DNA from: Burkholderia sp. NRF60-BP8
Lineage (GTDB): Bacteria; Pseudomonadota; Gammaproteobacteria; Burkholderiales; Burkholderiaceae
Length of the DNA stretch: 64,000 nucleotides
Assembly: GCF_001522585.2 (NCBI RefSeq)
Contig: NZ_CP013372.1
Coordinates: 2,356,001-2,420,000, forward strand
Direction of reading: 5' to 3'
The notes under the pieces were generated by a model that worked only from the letters and a program-made list of their open reading frames with translations, ran no database searches and had not been told where the DNA came from. Below are positions 11,506 to 20,629 of this stretch, piece after piece; position 1 is the first letter of the stretch, and each line of letters begins with the position of its first letter. The translations under genes were made by a program, and so were the position numbers.

Positions 11506-11521
11506 TCTGAGTGATACTCAG
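11506..11521. promoter_or_regulatory. Candidate TetR operator, copy 2 (tetR side)
   Basis: TTCTGAGTGATACTCA contains the palindrome CTGAG-TGATA-CTCAG (11507-11521). It ends 13 bases before the preferred tetR start, so binding here would block the regulator's own expression. Confidence 0.65.
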
Positions 11522-11534
11522 CTATCATGCGAGC

Positions 11535-12281
11535 ATGACAGCCGCTCCCGCCGACACCATGACCGCCACCGCCAAAGCCGACCGCGCCGACACGCCGCGC
11601 GCACCCGCCGGCCGCAAATCCCAGCAGCGCGTGCAGGACATTCTGCGCGCCGGCCGGGAAGTGTTTGCCGAAAAAGGTTACGAGCATGCGACGGCCGCCG
11701 AGATCGCGCAGCGCGTGGGCGTGTCGGAGGCGACGGTGTTCAGCTATTTCCGCGGCAAGCGCGAGCTGTGCGCGCGTGTGATCGCCGACTGGTACGACGA
11801 AATCATCGCCGCGTTCGAACACGGGATGCCGCGCGACGCGTCGGTGCAGCAGCAGTTCGCGTTCATCGTGCGCACGCACCTGCGGCTGATGCTCGTGAAC
11901 GGCACGGGATTGTGCGCGCTGGTGCTGTCGGAAGGCCGCGCGAAGCAGCATGCGCTGAGCGACGAGCTCACCGCGCTGCAGCGCCGCTACACGGCGCCGC
12001 TGATGGACGTGCTCGCGCGCGGCCAGGCGGCCGGGCAGGTTCGCGCGGACCTGCCGCTGAGCCTGCTCCGCTCGATGGTGTTCGGGCCGATCGAGCACGT
12101 GCTGTGGGACGCGATCCTCGGGCACCGCAAGCTCGATACGGAAACGACGGCCACGCAATTGATCGACATGCTGTGGGCCGCCGTACAGCCGCCGGCGCCG
12201 GAACAGGCGGCGCTCGTGCGCTTCAGGAACGAAGTGGCCGAAGCCGTGCGGCGGCTGGAAGGGCAAGCGTCACGCGCGTGA
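11535..12281 (+). CDS. TetR family regulator of the liu operon
   Basis: The 248-residue protein has an N-terminal TetR DNA-binding domain at about residues 24-75 (ILRAGREVFAEKGYEHATAAEIAQRVGVSEATVFSYFRGKRELC), followed by an alpha-helical ligand-binding region. It is divergent from liuA and flanked by two copies of the same inverted repeat. In beta-proteobacteria a TetR protein called LiuQ is known to control leucine degradation genes. Identity with LiuQ is inference from position. The start at ATG 11535 is preferred over a GTG at 11511, which lies inside the operator-like palindrome; ATG 11550 is also possible. Confidence 0.88.
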   Translation: MTAAPADTMTATAKADRADTPRAPAGRKSQQRVQDILRAGREVFAEKGYEHATAAEIAQRVGVSEATVFSYFRGKRELCARVIADWYDEIIAAFEHGMPRDASVQQQFAFIVRTHLRLMLVNGTGLCALVLSEGRAKQHALSDELTALQRRYTAPLMDVLARGQAAGQVRADLPLSLLRSMVFGPIEHVLWDAILGHRKLDTETTATQLIDMLWAAVQPPAPEQAALVRFRNEVAEAVRRLEGQASRA

Positions 12282-12345
12282 CGCCGTCGGCCAGCACGGA
12301 AGCTGCCGCCCCGCCGCGGCTTTCGCTGCCGACGGCCCGGCGCCG

Positions 12346-12834
12346 CTACGAATCCTCGCTCACCCGCAGCGGCGCGCGACTCTGCTCGTTGTTCAAATGG
12401 ACGAACTTGCGCAACAGGCGCATCAGTTCCCGCGAATCGTCGTCGCCCATCCCGTCGAACAGGCCGGCGCGCAGTTCCTGCACCGACGGAATCAGATGCG
12501 TGAGCAGCTCGACGCCCGCCGGCGTCAACAGCAGGCGCCGCTGACGCCGCGGCAGCACTTCGCGGACGATCAATCCTTTCGCTTCGAGCCGCACCGCGAG
12601 ATCGGCGGTGGTCGACGTGTCGAGCGCCACGCGCTGCGCGAGCGTCACCTGGTCGAGCCCCGGATTCTCGTAGATCATCCGCAGCACCGCGTACTGCACG
12701 GGCGTCACGTCCCGGCCCAGCTTCTCGTAGAACATCGCGACCGCGATCTGGTGCGCGCGCCGGATCAGGTGCCCGGGTTCGTCGTACAGGTCGATCGGGA
12801 AAGCCGGCAGGTCGGCGGGATTCGTTTTTTCCAT
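12346..12834 (-). CDS. MarR family transcriptional regulator
   Basis: The 162-residue protein carries a winged helix of the MarR type: VTPVQYAVLRMIYENPGLDQVTLAQRVALDTSTTADLAVRLEAKGLIVREVLPRRQRRLLLTPAG at about 42-106, with dimerisation helices at both ends. It is divergent from vanAB. A 17-bp palindrome lies in the 202-bp spacer. The likely role is control of vanillate demethylation in response to an aromatic acid, which is inference. The classical VanR is a GntR protein, so this is a different regulator type. Start ATG 12834 gives MEKTNPADLP; upstream residues in the frame look non-native. Confidence 0.88.
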   Translation of the reverse strand: MEKTNPADLPAFPIDLYDEPGHLIRRAHQIAVAMFYEKLGRDVTPVQYAVLRMIYENPGLDQVTLAQRVALDTSTTADLAVRLEAKGLIVREVLPRRQRRLLLTPAGVELLTHLIPSVQELRAGLFDGMGDDDSRELMRLLRKFVHLNNEQSRAPLRVSEDS

Positions 12835-12960
12835 GAATGAGTCGATGACGTAGGCGGCGCACGCCGGTTGCGCGCGCCGTCGGCATGGCGCCGCGTTGCG
12901 CCACGTTCCCGGGAAAACCAGTATACCGCCCGCCTTGCTCTCGCCAATCTCGATGAGTAC

Positions 12961-12977
12961 ACTGAATCTCATTCAGT
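12961..12977. promoter_or_regulatory. Candidate MarR operator in the marR-vanA spacer
   Basis: ACTGAAT-CTC-ATTCAGT is a perfect 7-bp inverted repeat with a 3-base centre, 60 bp before the vanA start and about 127 bp before the marR start. Size and symmetry fit a MarR dimer site. Confidence 0.6.
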
Positions 12978-13036
12978 ACACGGAACGAAGATCGGGCCGC
13001 ATCCCCGGCGGCACCGCCCCGAAGGAGACAAAGATC

Positions 13037-14116
13037 ATGTTTCTCAAGAACGCGTGGTACGTGGCGTGCACGCCTGACGAGATCGACGGCAAGCCGCTGG
13101 GCCGCAAGATCTGCAACGAATCGATGGTGTTTTACCGCGCGGCGGACGGCCAGGTTGCCGCGCTCGAGGATTTCTGCCCGCACCGCGGCGCACCGCTGTC
13201 GCTGGGGTTCGTGCGCGACGGCGTGCTCGTGTGCGGCTATCACGGGCTGGAAATGGGCTGCAACGGCAGGACGACCGGCATGCCGGGCCAGCGTGTCGGC
13301 GGTTTCCCGCCGATTCGCAGCTTCCCGGCGATCGAGCGTTATGGCTTCGTGTGGGTGTGGCCGGGAGACGCGTCCGCAGCCGATCCCGCCAAACTGCCCG
13401 CGCTGGCGTGGGCCGAGGATCCGGCCTGGGCGCACGGCGGCGGCCTCTATCACATTCGCTGCGACTACCGGCTGATGATCGACAACCTGATGGATCTCAC
13501 GCACGAGACCTACGTGCATGCGACGAGCATCGGCCAGAAGGAAATCGACGAAGCGCCGCCGAAGACGACCAGCCACGGCGACGAAGTCGTCACGAGCCGC
13601 TTCATGGAGAACGTGATGCCGCCGCCGTTCTGGCGGATGGCGCTGCGCGGCAACGGGCTCGCCGACGACGTGCCGGTCGACCGCTGGCAGATCTGCCGCT
13701 TCACGCCGCCGAGCCACGTGATGATCGAAGTGGGCGTCGCGCATGCGGGCCACGGCGGCTACGACGCGCCGGCGGACAGGAAGGCGTCGTCGATCGTGGT
13801 CGACTTCATCACGCCCGAGACGGATACGTCGATCTGGTACTTCTGGGGGATGGCGCGCAACTTCCGGCCCGACGATCACGCGCTGACCGCCGAGATCCGC
13901 GAAGGCCAGGGCAAGATTTTCGCGGAAGATCTCGAGATGCTCGAGCGACAGCAGCGCAATCTCGAGCAGTGGCCCGAGCGCACGCTCCTCAAGCTCAACA
14001 TCGACGCCGGCGGCGTGCTGTCGCGCAAGGTGATCGACCGGCTGCTCGCCGCCGAAAACGCTGCGAGCCCGCAGCGGCCCGTGATTCCGGTCGCGCACGT
14101 CAAGGAGGCGTCATGA
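13037..14116 (+). CDS. vanA: Vanillate O-demethylase oxygenase subunit
   Basis: The 359-residue Rieske oxygenase converts vanillate to protocatechuate plus formaldehyde with VanB. The Rieske cluster ligands are visible as C47-x-H49 (CPHRGAPLSLG) and C66-x-x-H69 (CGYHG). The mononuclear iron region follows as DNLMDLTHETYVHATSIG, with the conserved aspartate and two histidines. ATG 13037 has a good Shine-Dalgarno (AAGGAGAC) and gives the typical MFLKNAWYVA start; the open frame continues upstream but lacks family residues. The stop overlaps the vanB start (ATGA), so the two are translationally coupled. Related aromatic O-demethylases exist, so vanillate is likely rather than certain. Confidence 0.92.
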   Translation: MFLKNAWYVACTPDEIDGKPLGRKICNESMVFYRAADGQVAALEDFCPHRGAPLSLGFVRDGVLVCGYHGLEMGCNGRTTGMPGQRVGGFPPIRSFPAIERYGFVWVWPGDASAADPAKLPALAWAEDPAWAHGGGLYHIRCDYRLMIDNLMDLTHETYVHATSIGQKEIDEAPPKTTSHGDEVVTSRFMENVMPPPFWRMALRGNGLADDVPVDRWQICRFTPPSHVMIEVGVAHAGHGGYDAPADRKASSIVVDFITPETDTSIWYFWGMARNFRPDDHALTAEIREGQGKIFAEDLEMLERQQRNLEQWPERTLLKLNIDAGGVLSRKVIDRLLAAENAASPQRPVIPVAHVKEAS

Positions 14117-15078
14117 GCGGCGCGACCTTGACGGTCCGCGTGGTCCGCAAGTGGCAGGAAGCGCGCGACATCTGCGGCTTCGAACTGGTCAGCGACGACG
14201 GCTCGCCATTGCCGCGCTTCGACGCCGGCGCGCATATCGACGTGCATCTTCCGGGCGGCCTCGTGCGCCAGTACTCGCTGTGCAACCACCCGGAGCAACG
14301 CGATCGCTATCAAATCGCGGTGCTGCGCGAGGCCGACGGCCGCGGCGGGTCGCGTGCGATTCACGACGAAGTCCGGCAAGGCGATATCGTGCGGATCGGC
14401 CTGCCGCGCAATCAATTTCCGCTCGCGTGCGACGCGCCGCACCATCTGTTGCTCGCCGGCGGGATCGGCGTCACGCCGATTCTCAGCATGGCGGAACGGC
14501 TGTTCTCGTCGGGCATGCCGTTCGACATGCATTACTGCGCGCGTTCGGCCGATCGCATGGCCTTCGTCGAGCGGATCAATGCGGCCGGATTTCGCGATCG
14601 CGCGCGCTTGCACGTCGACGACGGCGATCCCGCGCAACGTTTCGATCTGGCTGCCGTGCTCGCCGGCGCGCCCGACGGCACGCACCTGTACGTATGCGGC
14701 CCGCGCGGCTTCATGGATGCGGTGCTGAACGCGGCACGCGAGCGCGACTGGGGCGACGCGCGGTTGCACTACGAATTCTTCGGCGGCGCGGTGGCATCGT
14801 CCGGCGCGGATCGTGCATTCCAGGTCAAGATCGCGAGCACCGGCAAGGTGATCGACGTGCCGGCCGGATGCACGGTGATCGCGGCGCTGGCGGCGCACGG
14901 CGTCGACGTGCTGACGTCGTGCGAGCAAGGCGTGTGCGGCACCTGTCTGACTCGCGTGCTCGAAGGCGAGCCCGATCATCGCGATGCGTATCTGACCGAC
15001 GACGAAAAGGCAGCCGGCGACCAGTTCATGCCGTGCTGCTCGCGGTCGCGAACCGAGTTGCTGGTACTCGATCTGTAG
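14113..15078 (+). CDS. vanB: Vanillate O-demethylase reductase subunit
   Basis: The 321-residue protein is a phthalate-dioxygenase-reductase type electron carrier for VanA. The FMN-binding barrel contains RQYSLCN near residue 55. The NAD-binding domain contains LLAGGIGVTPILSMAERL (about 115-132), and the C-terminal plant-type [2Fe-2S] domain has CEQGVCGTC near 270-278 plus a later cysteine in MPCCSRS. The ATG overlaps the vanA stop by four bases. A strong hairpin follows the stop. Confidence 0.94.
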   Translation: MSGATLTVRVVRKWQEARDICGFELVSDDGSPLPRFDAGAHIDVHLPGGLVRQYSLCNHPEQRDRYQIAVLREADGRGGSRAIHDEVRQGDIVRIGLPRNQFPLACDAPHHLLLAGGIGVTPILSMAERLFSSGMPFDMHYCARSADRMAFVERINAAGFRDRARLHVDDGDPAQRFDLAAVLAGAPDGTHLYVCGPRGFMDAVLNAARERDWGDARLHYEFFGGAVASSGADRAFQVKIASTGKVIDVPAGCTVIAALAAHGVDVLTSCEQGVCGTCLTRVLEGEPDHRDAYLTDDEKAAGDQFMPCCSRSRTELLVLDL

Positions 15079-15093
15079 ATCTGTAGATCGGTA

Positions 15094-15123
15094 GATGGGC
15101 CGCCCGACTCGCGGCGGCCCATC
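15094..15123 (+). terminator. Hairpin terminator after vanAB
   Basis: A perfect 11-bp stem (15094-15104 with 15113-15123) surrounds an 8-base loop and starts 16 bases after the vanB stop. Just before it are short near-repeats of TGTAGATC. Confidence 0.65.
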
Positions 15124-15253
15124 GCAATACTGGAACGATCAACGGCGCATCCTGGCCGGCCATCGATCAAGACACCTGAATTCCCGACCGATCAATGGCG
15201 CTGCAACCCGGCCCCGCTCGACCATCGCGCTCGGTGCGCCCCCATCGCTCGGC

Positions 15254-15700
15254 TCAATCGGCGAGCCGGCAATGCGACAGCTTCAACCCCGGCAGCACCG
15301 GCGCGTCGATATAGCCTTCGTTCACACAGCTGAACCGGAACGCCGCGGACGTGACGAACGGCTTGATCTCGCCGCCGGGAAATTTCGGCTTCAGCGCGCC
15401 TTGGTCGGCCACGTCGAAATGCGTGTCGAACTGCTCGCCGTCGGCCGTCAGCGCACCGAAATACGTGCCATCCGGATCGCTGCCCATCCGGATCACGGCG
15501 CCGACGAACGTGAGGCGCTTGCCGTCGTACTTCGTCTTCGCAGCGGCCATGTCCTGCGTATAGGCCTCGATCACGGCGCCGTAGTGCACGTCGATCGCGG
15601 GTTCGGCGTTCGAAGCCGCACAGGCGGCCTGGTGAGCGCCCGGCAACAGCGCGCAGGCCGCAAGCGCGGCCGTCATGAACGGCGCGGAAATCTTCTTCAT
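15254..15700 (-). CDS. Secreted hypothetical protein, possible OB-fold
   Basis: The 148-residue protein has an N-terminal signal peptide (MKKISAPFMTAALAACALLPGAHQAACA). The mature segment has the pattern YDGKRLTFVGAVIRMGSDPDGTYFGALTADG, which recalls the OB-fold 'tRNA_anti-like' periplasmic proteins; this is a weak fold guess. Two cysteines near the C-terminus (FSCVNEGY and LSHCRLAD) could pair. The ATG at 15700 is chosen because the open frame upstream lacks a signal-like start. It lies between vanAB and a siderophore receptor and has no obvious partner. Confidence 0.6.
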   Translation of the reverse strand: MKKISAPFMTAALAACALLPGAHQAACAASNAEPAIDVHYGAVIEAYTQDMAAAKTKYDGKRLTFVGAVIRMGSDPDGTYFGALTADGEQFDTHFDVADQGALKPKFPGGEIKPFVTSAAFRFSCVNEGYIDAPVLPGLKLSHCRLAD

Positions 15701-16100
15701 GGTGGTCTCTCGTCCAGCGTGGTGGTTGAAGTGATCGAAGCCCGGCGCGACGCCGGTCGAATTCGCTTCCGTTGCTTTAATCGTTCGAATGGCGGTACAC
15801 GGCTGCGATCGCTTCGTCGCCCGCGTGGTCGTGCGCGGTGCATGGCGTCGCACTGAATGCGACGTGACAGGAAGATGACATGGTGCGGCCCCCGGCTCTC
15901 TCGTTGAATTTCACTGCGTCTAATTTTGGCCGCTACGGTAGCAGACTGCCGGCAGGCCGGCAATCGAGCGGCGAGCGCTGCCCGGTCGCCTCATTACAAT
16001 TGCAAATGATTCTCATTACGTATATCATGCGCGTCCTGGCCGCACTGCAACGCCGCGGCCCGCAACACGATCCTCAGCACGCCTCTTCCTGCATCGATTC
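15701..16100. other. Divergent spacer with Fur box upstream of the TonB receptor
   Basis: These 400 bases separate the secreted hypothetical gene and the TonB receptor gene. The right end is AT-richer and holds the Fur-like site at 16002-16020. The rest shows no gene. Confidence 0.5.
16002..16020. promoter_or_regulatory. Fur box upstream of the siderophore receptor
   Basis: GCAAATGATTCTCATTACG matches the 19-bp Fur consensus at most positions, including the ATGAT-TCTCATT core. It lies about 80 bases before the receptor start, so iron-repressed expression is expected. Confidence 0.75.
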
Positions 16101-18269
16101 ATGCCATTCCGCCGAATGCCCCGCCGTGCCCGGACCCTGCGTCCGTGGCGTACACGCCTGCCGGTCTTGCTCACCCTCTGCGCCGCGAGCGGCGTGCAGG
16201 CCGCGGGCGCCGAACCCGTTGCGCCCGCAACCGCCGCTGCGGCGCCGGCCGAACACGAACTCCCGGCGATCAACGTCAACGCGTCGTCGGCCGTCGATCC
16301 GACGATCGGCTATCAGCCACGCACGACGAGCATCGCGGGCGGCGACGACCGTGCGCTCACGGAGATCCCGCAGTCGGTCGCGGTGGTCAGCAGCAGCGTG
16401 ATGCAGGATCAGCAGGCGCGCTCGCTCGACGACGTGCTCGGCAACATCAGCGGCGTCACGCAGACGAACACGCTCGGCGGCACGCGCGACGCGTTCATCA
16501 AGCGCGGCTTCGGATCGAACAACGACGGCTCGGTGCTGGTCGACGGCGTGCGCACGCCGGTGCTGCACAGCTATCTCGCGACGATCGATCGCGTCGAAGT
16601 ACTGAAAGGCCCCGCCTCGCTGCTGTACGGGATGCAGGATCCGGGCGGCGTGATCAACCTCGTCACGCGCAAGCCGGAAGACACGTTCGGCGGCTCGATC
16701 TCCGCGTCGCGCACGAACCACGGCGGCAGCAACGCGCAGTTCGATCTCACGGGGCCGCTCGGCAAGCCGGGGCAAGTCGCGGGCGGCACGCTCGCATTCC
16801 GGCTGACCGGCGAATACGACACGAGCCGCTACTGGCGCAGCTTCGGCCGCGAACGCCATGCGCTGATCGCGCCCGCGCTGTCGTGGCACGACGCGAACAC
16901 GTCGATCGACGTCAGCTACCAGTACGTCGACTACACGACGCCGTTCGACCGCGGCACCGTGCTCGTGAACGGCCAGCTCGACGATGCGCTGCGCTATCGC
17001 CGCTACGAGGAGGCGTGGTCGCAAAGCAGCGGCATCCAGGAAACGCTGCGTACGCGCATCGAGCACCGCTTCTCCGATGCATGGCGCGTGCGCGCGACCT
17101 ACGGCTGGGGCCGCGACCGTTACGACCAGTTCATCACGCGCGCCACCGCGTTCAACAGCAGGACCGGCGCGCTGACGCGCTCGTCCGATGCGAACCTCGG
17201 ACGCAACGATTCCGACCAGATCGCGACGCTCGGCCTGCTCGGCAACGTGACGCTCGCGGGGATGCACCACGCGATCTACGTCGGCGGCGAATACGAACGG
17301 CAGCGCAGCTTCCGCGGCGACACGATCCGCGGCAAGGCGACGACGGGCTTCAATCTCTACGATCCCGTGTACGGCCTGCTCGCGCCCGGCGGCATACCCA
17401 ATACGAAGCAAAGCGATTCGCGCTCGGTCGTGCATGCGTATTCGACGATCGTGCAGGACTCGGTGAAAATCACCGAGCGCCTCACCGCGGTGGGCGGGCT
17501 GCGCTGGGAAAACTGGCAGCAGGAATCGGGGATGGGTCGGCCGTTCGTGTTCGCCGACCGCTCGCGCGGCAGCGTCTGGCTGCCGCAGTTCGGGCTCGCG
17601 TATGCGCTCACGCCGGCGCTGACCGCGTACGCGAACGTGAGCCGCTCGTTCAAGCCGAACGTCGCGTCGAACGTCGCGGCGCCGCTCGCGCCGGAATACG
17701 GCCGCGTGCTCGAGGCCGGGCTGAAGTTCAGCCTGAAGCCCGCGATCACGGGCACGCTCGCCGTGTACCAGATCGACAAGCGCAACGTCGCGGTCACGGT
17801 CGGCGACATCACGTCGACGATCGGCACCGCGCGCTCGCGCGGAATCGAACTCGACGTCGCCGGGCAAATCACGCGCCACCTGAGCGTGATCGGCAGCTAT
17901 GCGTATACGAACGCGAACGATCGCGACAGCAATACGCCGCTCGTCAACGTCGCGCGCCACACGGGCAGCCTGTTCGCGGTCTACGACACGGCCATCGCGA
18001 ACCTGCCCGGACGCTGGCGCTTCGGCGGCGGGGCGCGGCTCGTCGGCGCGCGCTCGGGCGACACCGCGAACAGCTTCACGCTGCCCGGCTACGTGAGCGT
18101 CGACGCGTTCGCGGCGTACGAAACGACGATCGGCAAATTCCCGACCCGCTTCCAGCTCAACGTGAAGAACCTGCTCGACAAGACCTACTATCCGTCGAGC
18201 AACAGCAACCTGATCGTCGCGGTCGGCGAGCCGCGGCTCGTCACGCTGACCACGACGGTATCGTTCTGA
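16101..18269 (+). CDS. TonB-dependent siderophore receptor
   Basis: The 722-residue outer-membrane receptor has an arginine-rich signal peptide ending near residue 34. Its plug domain shows LTEIPQSVAVVSSSVMQDQQ and RVEVLKGPASLLYG, typical of siderophore receptors. A 22-strand barrel ends in VTLTTTVSF, with the terminal phenylalanine expected for outer-membrane insertion. It imports a ferric siderophore using TonB energy. No siderophore synthesis or ABC uptake genes are adjacent, so the ligand cannot be told and may be a xenosiderophore. A Fur box precedes it and a GC hairpin follows. Confidence 0.92.
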   Translation: MPFRRMPRRARTLRPWRTRLPVLLTLCAASGVQAAGAEPVAPATAAAAPAEHELPAINVNASSAVDPTIGYQPRTTSIAGGDDRALTEIPQSVAVVSSSVMQDQQARSLDDVLGNISGVTQTNTLGGTRDAFIKRGFGSNNDGSVLVDGVRTPVLHSYLATIDRVEVLKGPASLLYGMQDPGGVINLVTRKPEDTFGGSISASRTNHGGSNAQFDLTGPLGKPGQVAGGTLAFRLTGEYDTSRYWRSFGRERHALIAPALSWHDANTSIDVSYQYVDYTTPFDRGTVLVNGQLDDALRYRRYEEAWSQSSGIQETLRTRIEHRFSDAWRVRATYGWGRDRYDQFITRATAFNSRTGALTRSSDANLGRNDSDQIATLGLLGNVTLAGMHHAIYVGGEYERQRSFRGDTIRGKATTGFNLYDPVYGLLAPGGIPNTKQSDSRSVVHAYSTIVQDSVKITERLTAVGGLRWENWQQESGMGRPFVFADRSRGSVWLPQFGLAYALTPALTAYANVSRSFKPNVASNVAAPLAPEYGRVLEAGLKFSLKPAITGTLAVYQIDKRNVAVTVGDITSTIGTARSRGIELDVAGQITRHLSVIGSYAYTNANDRDSNTPLVNVARHTGSLFAVYDTAIANLPGRWRFGGGARLVGARSGDTANSFTLPGYVSVDAFAAYETTIGKFPTRFQLNVKNLLDKTYYPSSNSNLIVAVGEPRLVTLTTTVSF

Positions 18270-18293
18270 CGCATCTTCGCGCCGGGCGGCCGG

Positions 18294-18321
18294 GGCCGGG
18301 GCCGTGCCACGCGCCCCGGCC
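18294..18321. terminator. Hairpin between TonB receptor and rspB-like gene
   Basis: There is a perfect 9-bp stem GGCCGGGGC (18294-18302) with GCCCCGGCC (18313-18321), with further pairing inside the loop. It lies between convergent gene ends and has no U tract. Confidence 0.5.
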
Positions 18322-18338
18322 GGCGACACGAGCCGATC

Positions 18339-19370
18339 TCACCCGCCCACGAAGTCGAGCAGGATCTTGCAGCTTTCCGCGGGATGGCGCTCGGCCATCT
18401 CGAACGCCTGCTTGACGTCGCGAAAGCTCACCTTGTGCGTGACGATGTGCTCGGGCTGGATCAGCCCTCGACCGATCCAGTCGATCACCTGCGGGAACAT
18501 CGCGCAGTTCAGCCGCGATGCCGCGAGCGTCAGTTCCTTCTTCGTCAGCTCGGCCTGCACGATCGCGGACGCCTCCGACGAGAAGCCGAGCACGCCGATC
18601 CGGCCGGCCGGCGCGGCGATCTTCACGGCCTCCTCGAGAATAGACGGATGGCAGACCGCATCGAAGATCAGCGTCGGGCCGCCGTCGACGCCGCGCTTTT
18701 CCAATGCATCGGGCAACGACTCGACGCTCGTGTTGATGATCTCGTCCTCCGCCGCGCCGCATTTGCGCGCGAGCTGCAGCCGCGCGTCGAGCCGGTCGGT
18801 GATGAACGCGCGAATTCCGTACACGCGCTTGAGCACCTGCAGGATCGTCAGCCCGACGGTGCCGGCGCCGTAGATCAACGCGACATCGCCCGGCAGCACG
18901 CCGGTGCGCGACGTCGCATTCGCGGCCACCGCGAACGGCTCGACGATCGCTGCGCACGTATCGGCAATCTCGTCCGGAATCCGGTACGCGTTGCCGGCCG
19001 GCACGCACGTGTATTCGCTGAAGCCGCCGTCGCGATGCACACCGAGCACGGTGAGGTGCCGGCACACGTTGCGGCGGCCGATCGTGCACGCGTGACAATG
19101 CCCGCAGCTGATCACCGGATCGACCGCGATGATCTCGCCGAGCCGCGCGGCATCGACGCCCACGCCGACCGACTCGATCGTCCCGACGAATTCGTGGCCG
19201 ATGATGCGCGGGTACGACACGAACGGGTTCTTGCCGTGAAAGATATGCAGGTCCGACCCGCAGATGCCCGCATAGCGGACCTTCACGCGCACTTCGCCGG
19301 CGGCGGGCGCGGGCAGCGACACCTCGCGCACGCTCATGCTGTTCGGACGATCGACAACGACGCTCAACAT
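18339..19370 (-). CDS. Zinc-dependent alcohol dehydrogenase, RspB / L-gulonate 5-dehydrogenase-like
   Basis: The 343-residue medium-chain dehydrogenase has catalytic zinc ligands C37 (AGICGSD), H59 and E60 (IGHEFVG). The structural zinc loop has four cysteines in CGHCHACTIGRRNVC, and the NAD-binding loop is IYGAGTVGLTI. It resembles E. coli RspB and the polyol/aldonate 5-dehydrogenases. It follows a D-mannonate dehydratase gene by 29 bp. Given a divergent fructuronate reductase, oxidation of L-gulonate to D-fructuronate is the best-fitting role. L-galactonate or another aldonate are alternatives. It is the last gene of the gntR-manD-rspB unit. Confidence 0.8.
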   Translation of the reverse strand: MLSVVVDRPNSMSVREVSLPAPAAGEVRVKVRYAGICGSDLHIFHGKNPFVSYPRIIGHEFVGTIESVGVGVDAARLGEIIAVDPVISCGHCHACTIGRRNVCRHLTVLGVHRDGGFSEYTCVPAGNAYRIPDEIADTCAAIVEPFAVAANATSRTGVLPGDVALIYGAGTVGLTILQVLKRVYGIRAFITDRLDARLQLARKCGAAEDEIINTSVESLPDALEKRGVDGGPTLIFDAVCHPSILEEAVKIAAPAGRIGVLGFSSEASAIVQAELTKKELTLAASRLNCAMFPQVIDWIGRGLIQPEHIVTHKVSFRDVKQAFEMAERHPAESCKILLDFVGG

Positions 19371-19399
19371 TTCGGTTCTCTCCTTCGGATCTTCGTCGC

Positions 19400-20608
19400 T
19401 CACCAGTTCCACATCGAACCGTCGCGCAGCCGGGCAACCGGCAGGTACGCGCGCTCGTACGGATATTTCGCGGCCAGGGCCTCGTCGATGTCGACGCCGA
19501 GACCGGGCACGTCGTCCATCACGAGATAGCCGTCCTCGAAGCGGTAGCTGTGCGGAAACACTTCGTCGGTCAGCGCGCTGTGCGGCATCAGCTCCTGGAT
19601 GCCGAAGTTCGGCGCCCACAGTCCGAAGTTCACCGCCGCCGCCATGCAGACAGGCGACAGGTCGGTCGCGCCGTGAAAGCCCGTGCGCACCTGGTACATC
19701 GCCGCGTAGTCGGCAATGCGCCGCACGTGCGTGATGCCCCCCGCATGCACGATCGTCGCGCGGATGTAGTCGATCAACTGGTCGCGGATCAAATCCTTGC
19801 AATCCCAGATCGAGTTGAATACCTCGCCGACCGCGAGCGGCGTCGTCGTGTGCTGGCGAATCAGGCGGAACGCGTCCTGGTTCTCCGCTGGCGTCACGTC
19901 CTCGAGCCAGAACAGCCGATGCGGTTCGAGATCGCGGCCGAGCCGCGCGGCCTCGATCGGCGTGAGCCGATGATGCGCGTCGTGCAGTAGGTGCGGCGCG
20001 TCGCCGACCGCTTCGCGCACCTTGCGGAACAGTTCAGGCGTGTGGCGCAGGTAGAGCGCGGTGTCCCACGGCTCCTCGGGCGGCAACCCCTTTTCGGCCG
20101 GCTCGTACGCGCCCGCCGTCTTGCCGACGCCGTACACCTTGTCGAGCCCCGGCACGCCCGACTGCACGCGAATCGCGCGGAAGCCGGCCTCGATATGCGC
20201 ACGCACCGCGTCGACCGCTTCCTCGTGATCGCGCCCGTTCGCGTGGCCGTATACCATCAGCCCGTCGCGACTCTTGCCGCCGAGCAGCTGGTAGACGGGC
20301 ATGCCGGCGAGCTTGCCCAGGATGTCCCACAGCGCCATGTCGATCGCGGCGATCGCCGTCATCGTCACAGGCCCGCGCCGCCAGTAAGCGCCGCGATACA
20401 GGTATTGCCAGATGTCCTCGATGTTGCGCGGGTCGCGGCCGACGAGGCACGGGAACACGTGGTCTTCCAGATACGCGCGCACCGCGAGCTCGCGCCCGTT
20501 GAGCGTCGCGTCGCCAAGGCCGTAGATGCCTTCGTCGGTCACGATCTTCACCGTTACGAAGTTCCGGCCCGGACACGTGACGATGGTCTGCAAGCGTTCG
20601 ATTTTCAC
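19400..20608 (-). CDS. manD: D-mannonate dehydratase, enolase superfamily (ManD/RspA type)
   Basis: The 402-residue protein starts [22 protein letters not shown], the standard ManD/RspA N-terminal capping domain. The length is exactly typical. The barrel carries [19 protein letters not shown] and LAVGEVFNS, whose acidic residues are the three magnesium ligands. FHGATDLSP carries the His of the general acid pair. It dehydrates D-mannonate to 2-keto-3-deoxy-D-gluconate; some family members also act slowly on D-gluconate. It lies 21 bp after the GntR gene and 29 bp before the RspB-like gene. The old name RspA (starvation sensing) reflects homology, not function. Confidence 0.92.
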   Translation of the reverse strand: MKIERLQTIVTCPGRNFVTVKIVTDEGIYGLGDATLNGRELAVRAYLEDHVFPCLVGRDPRNIEDIWQYLYRGAYWRRGPVTMTAIAAIDMALWDILGKLAGMPVYQLLGGKSRDGLMVYGHANGRDHEEAVDAVRAHIEAGFRAIRVQSGVPGLDKVYGVGKTAGAYEPAEKGLPPEEPWDTALYLRHTPELFRKVREAVGDAPHLLHDAHHRLTPIEAARLGRDLEPHRLFWLEDVTPAENQDAFRLIRQHTTTPLAVGEVFNSIWDCKDLIRDQLIDYIRATIVHAGGITHVRRIADYAAMYQVRTGFHGATDLSPVCMAAAVNFGLWAPNFGIQELMPHSALTDEVFPHSYRFEDGYLVMDDVPGLGVDIDEALAAKYPYERAYLPVARLRDGSMWNW

Positions 20609-20629
20609 TGCGTTCCTCCGGCAGGCGAT

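Noticed and set aside
15701..15850. N-terminal extension of the secreted hypothetical protein to about 15853
   Set aside because: The added residues lack a signal-like start, whereas MKKISAPFMT gives a normal signal peptide.
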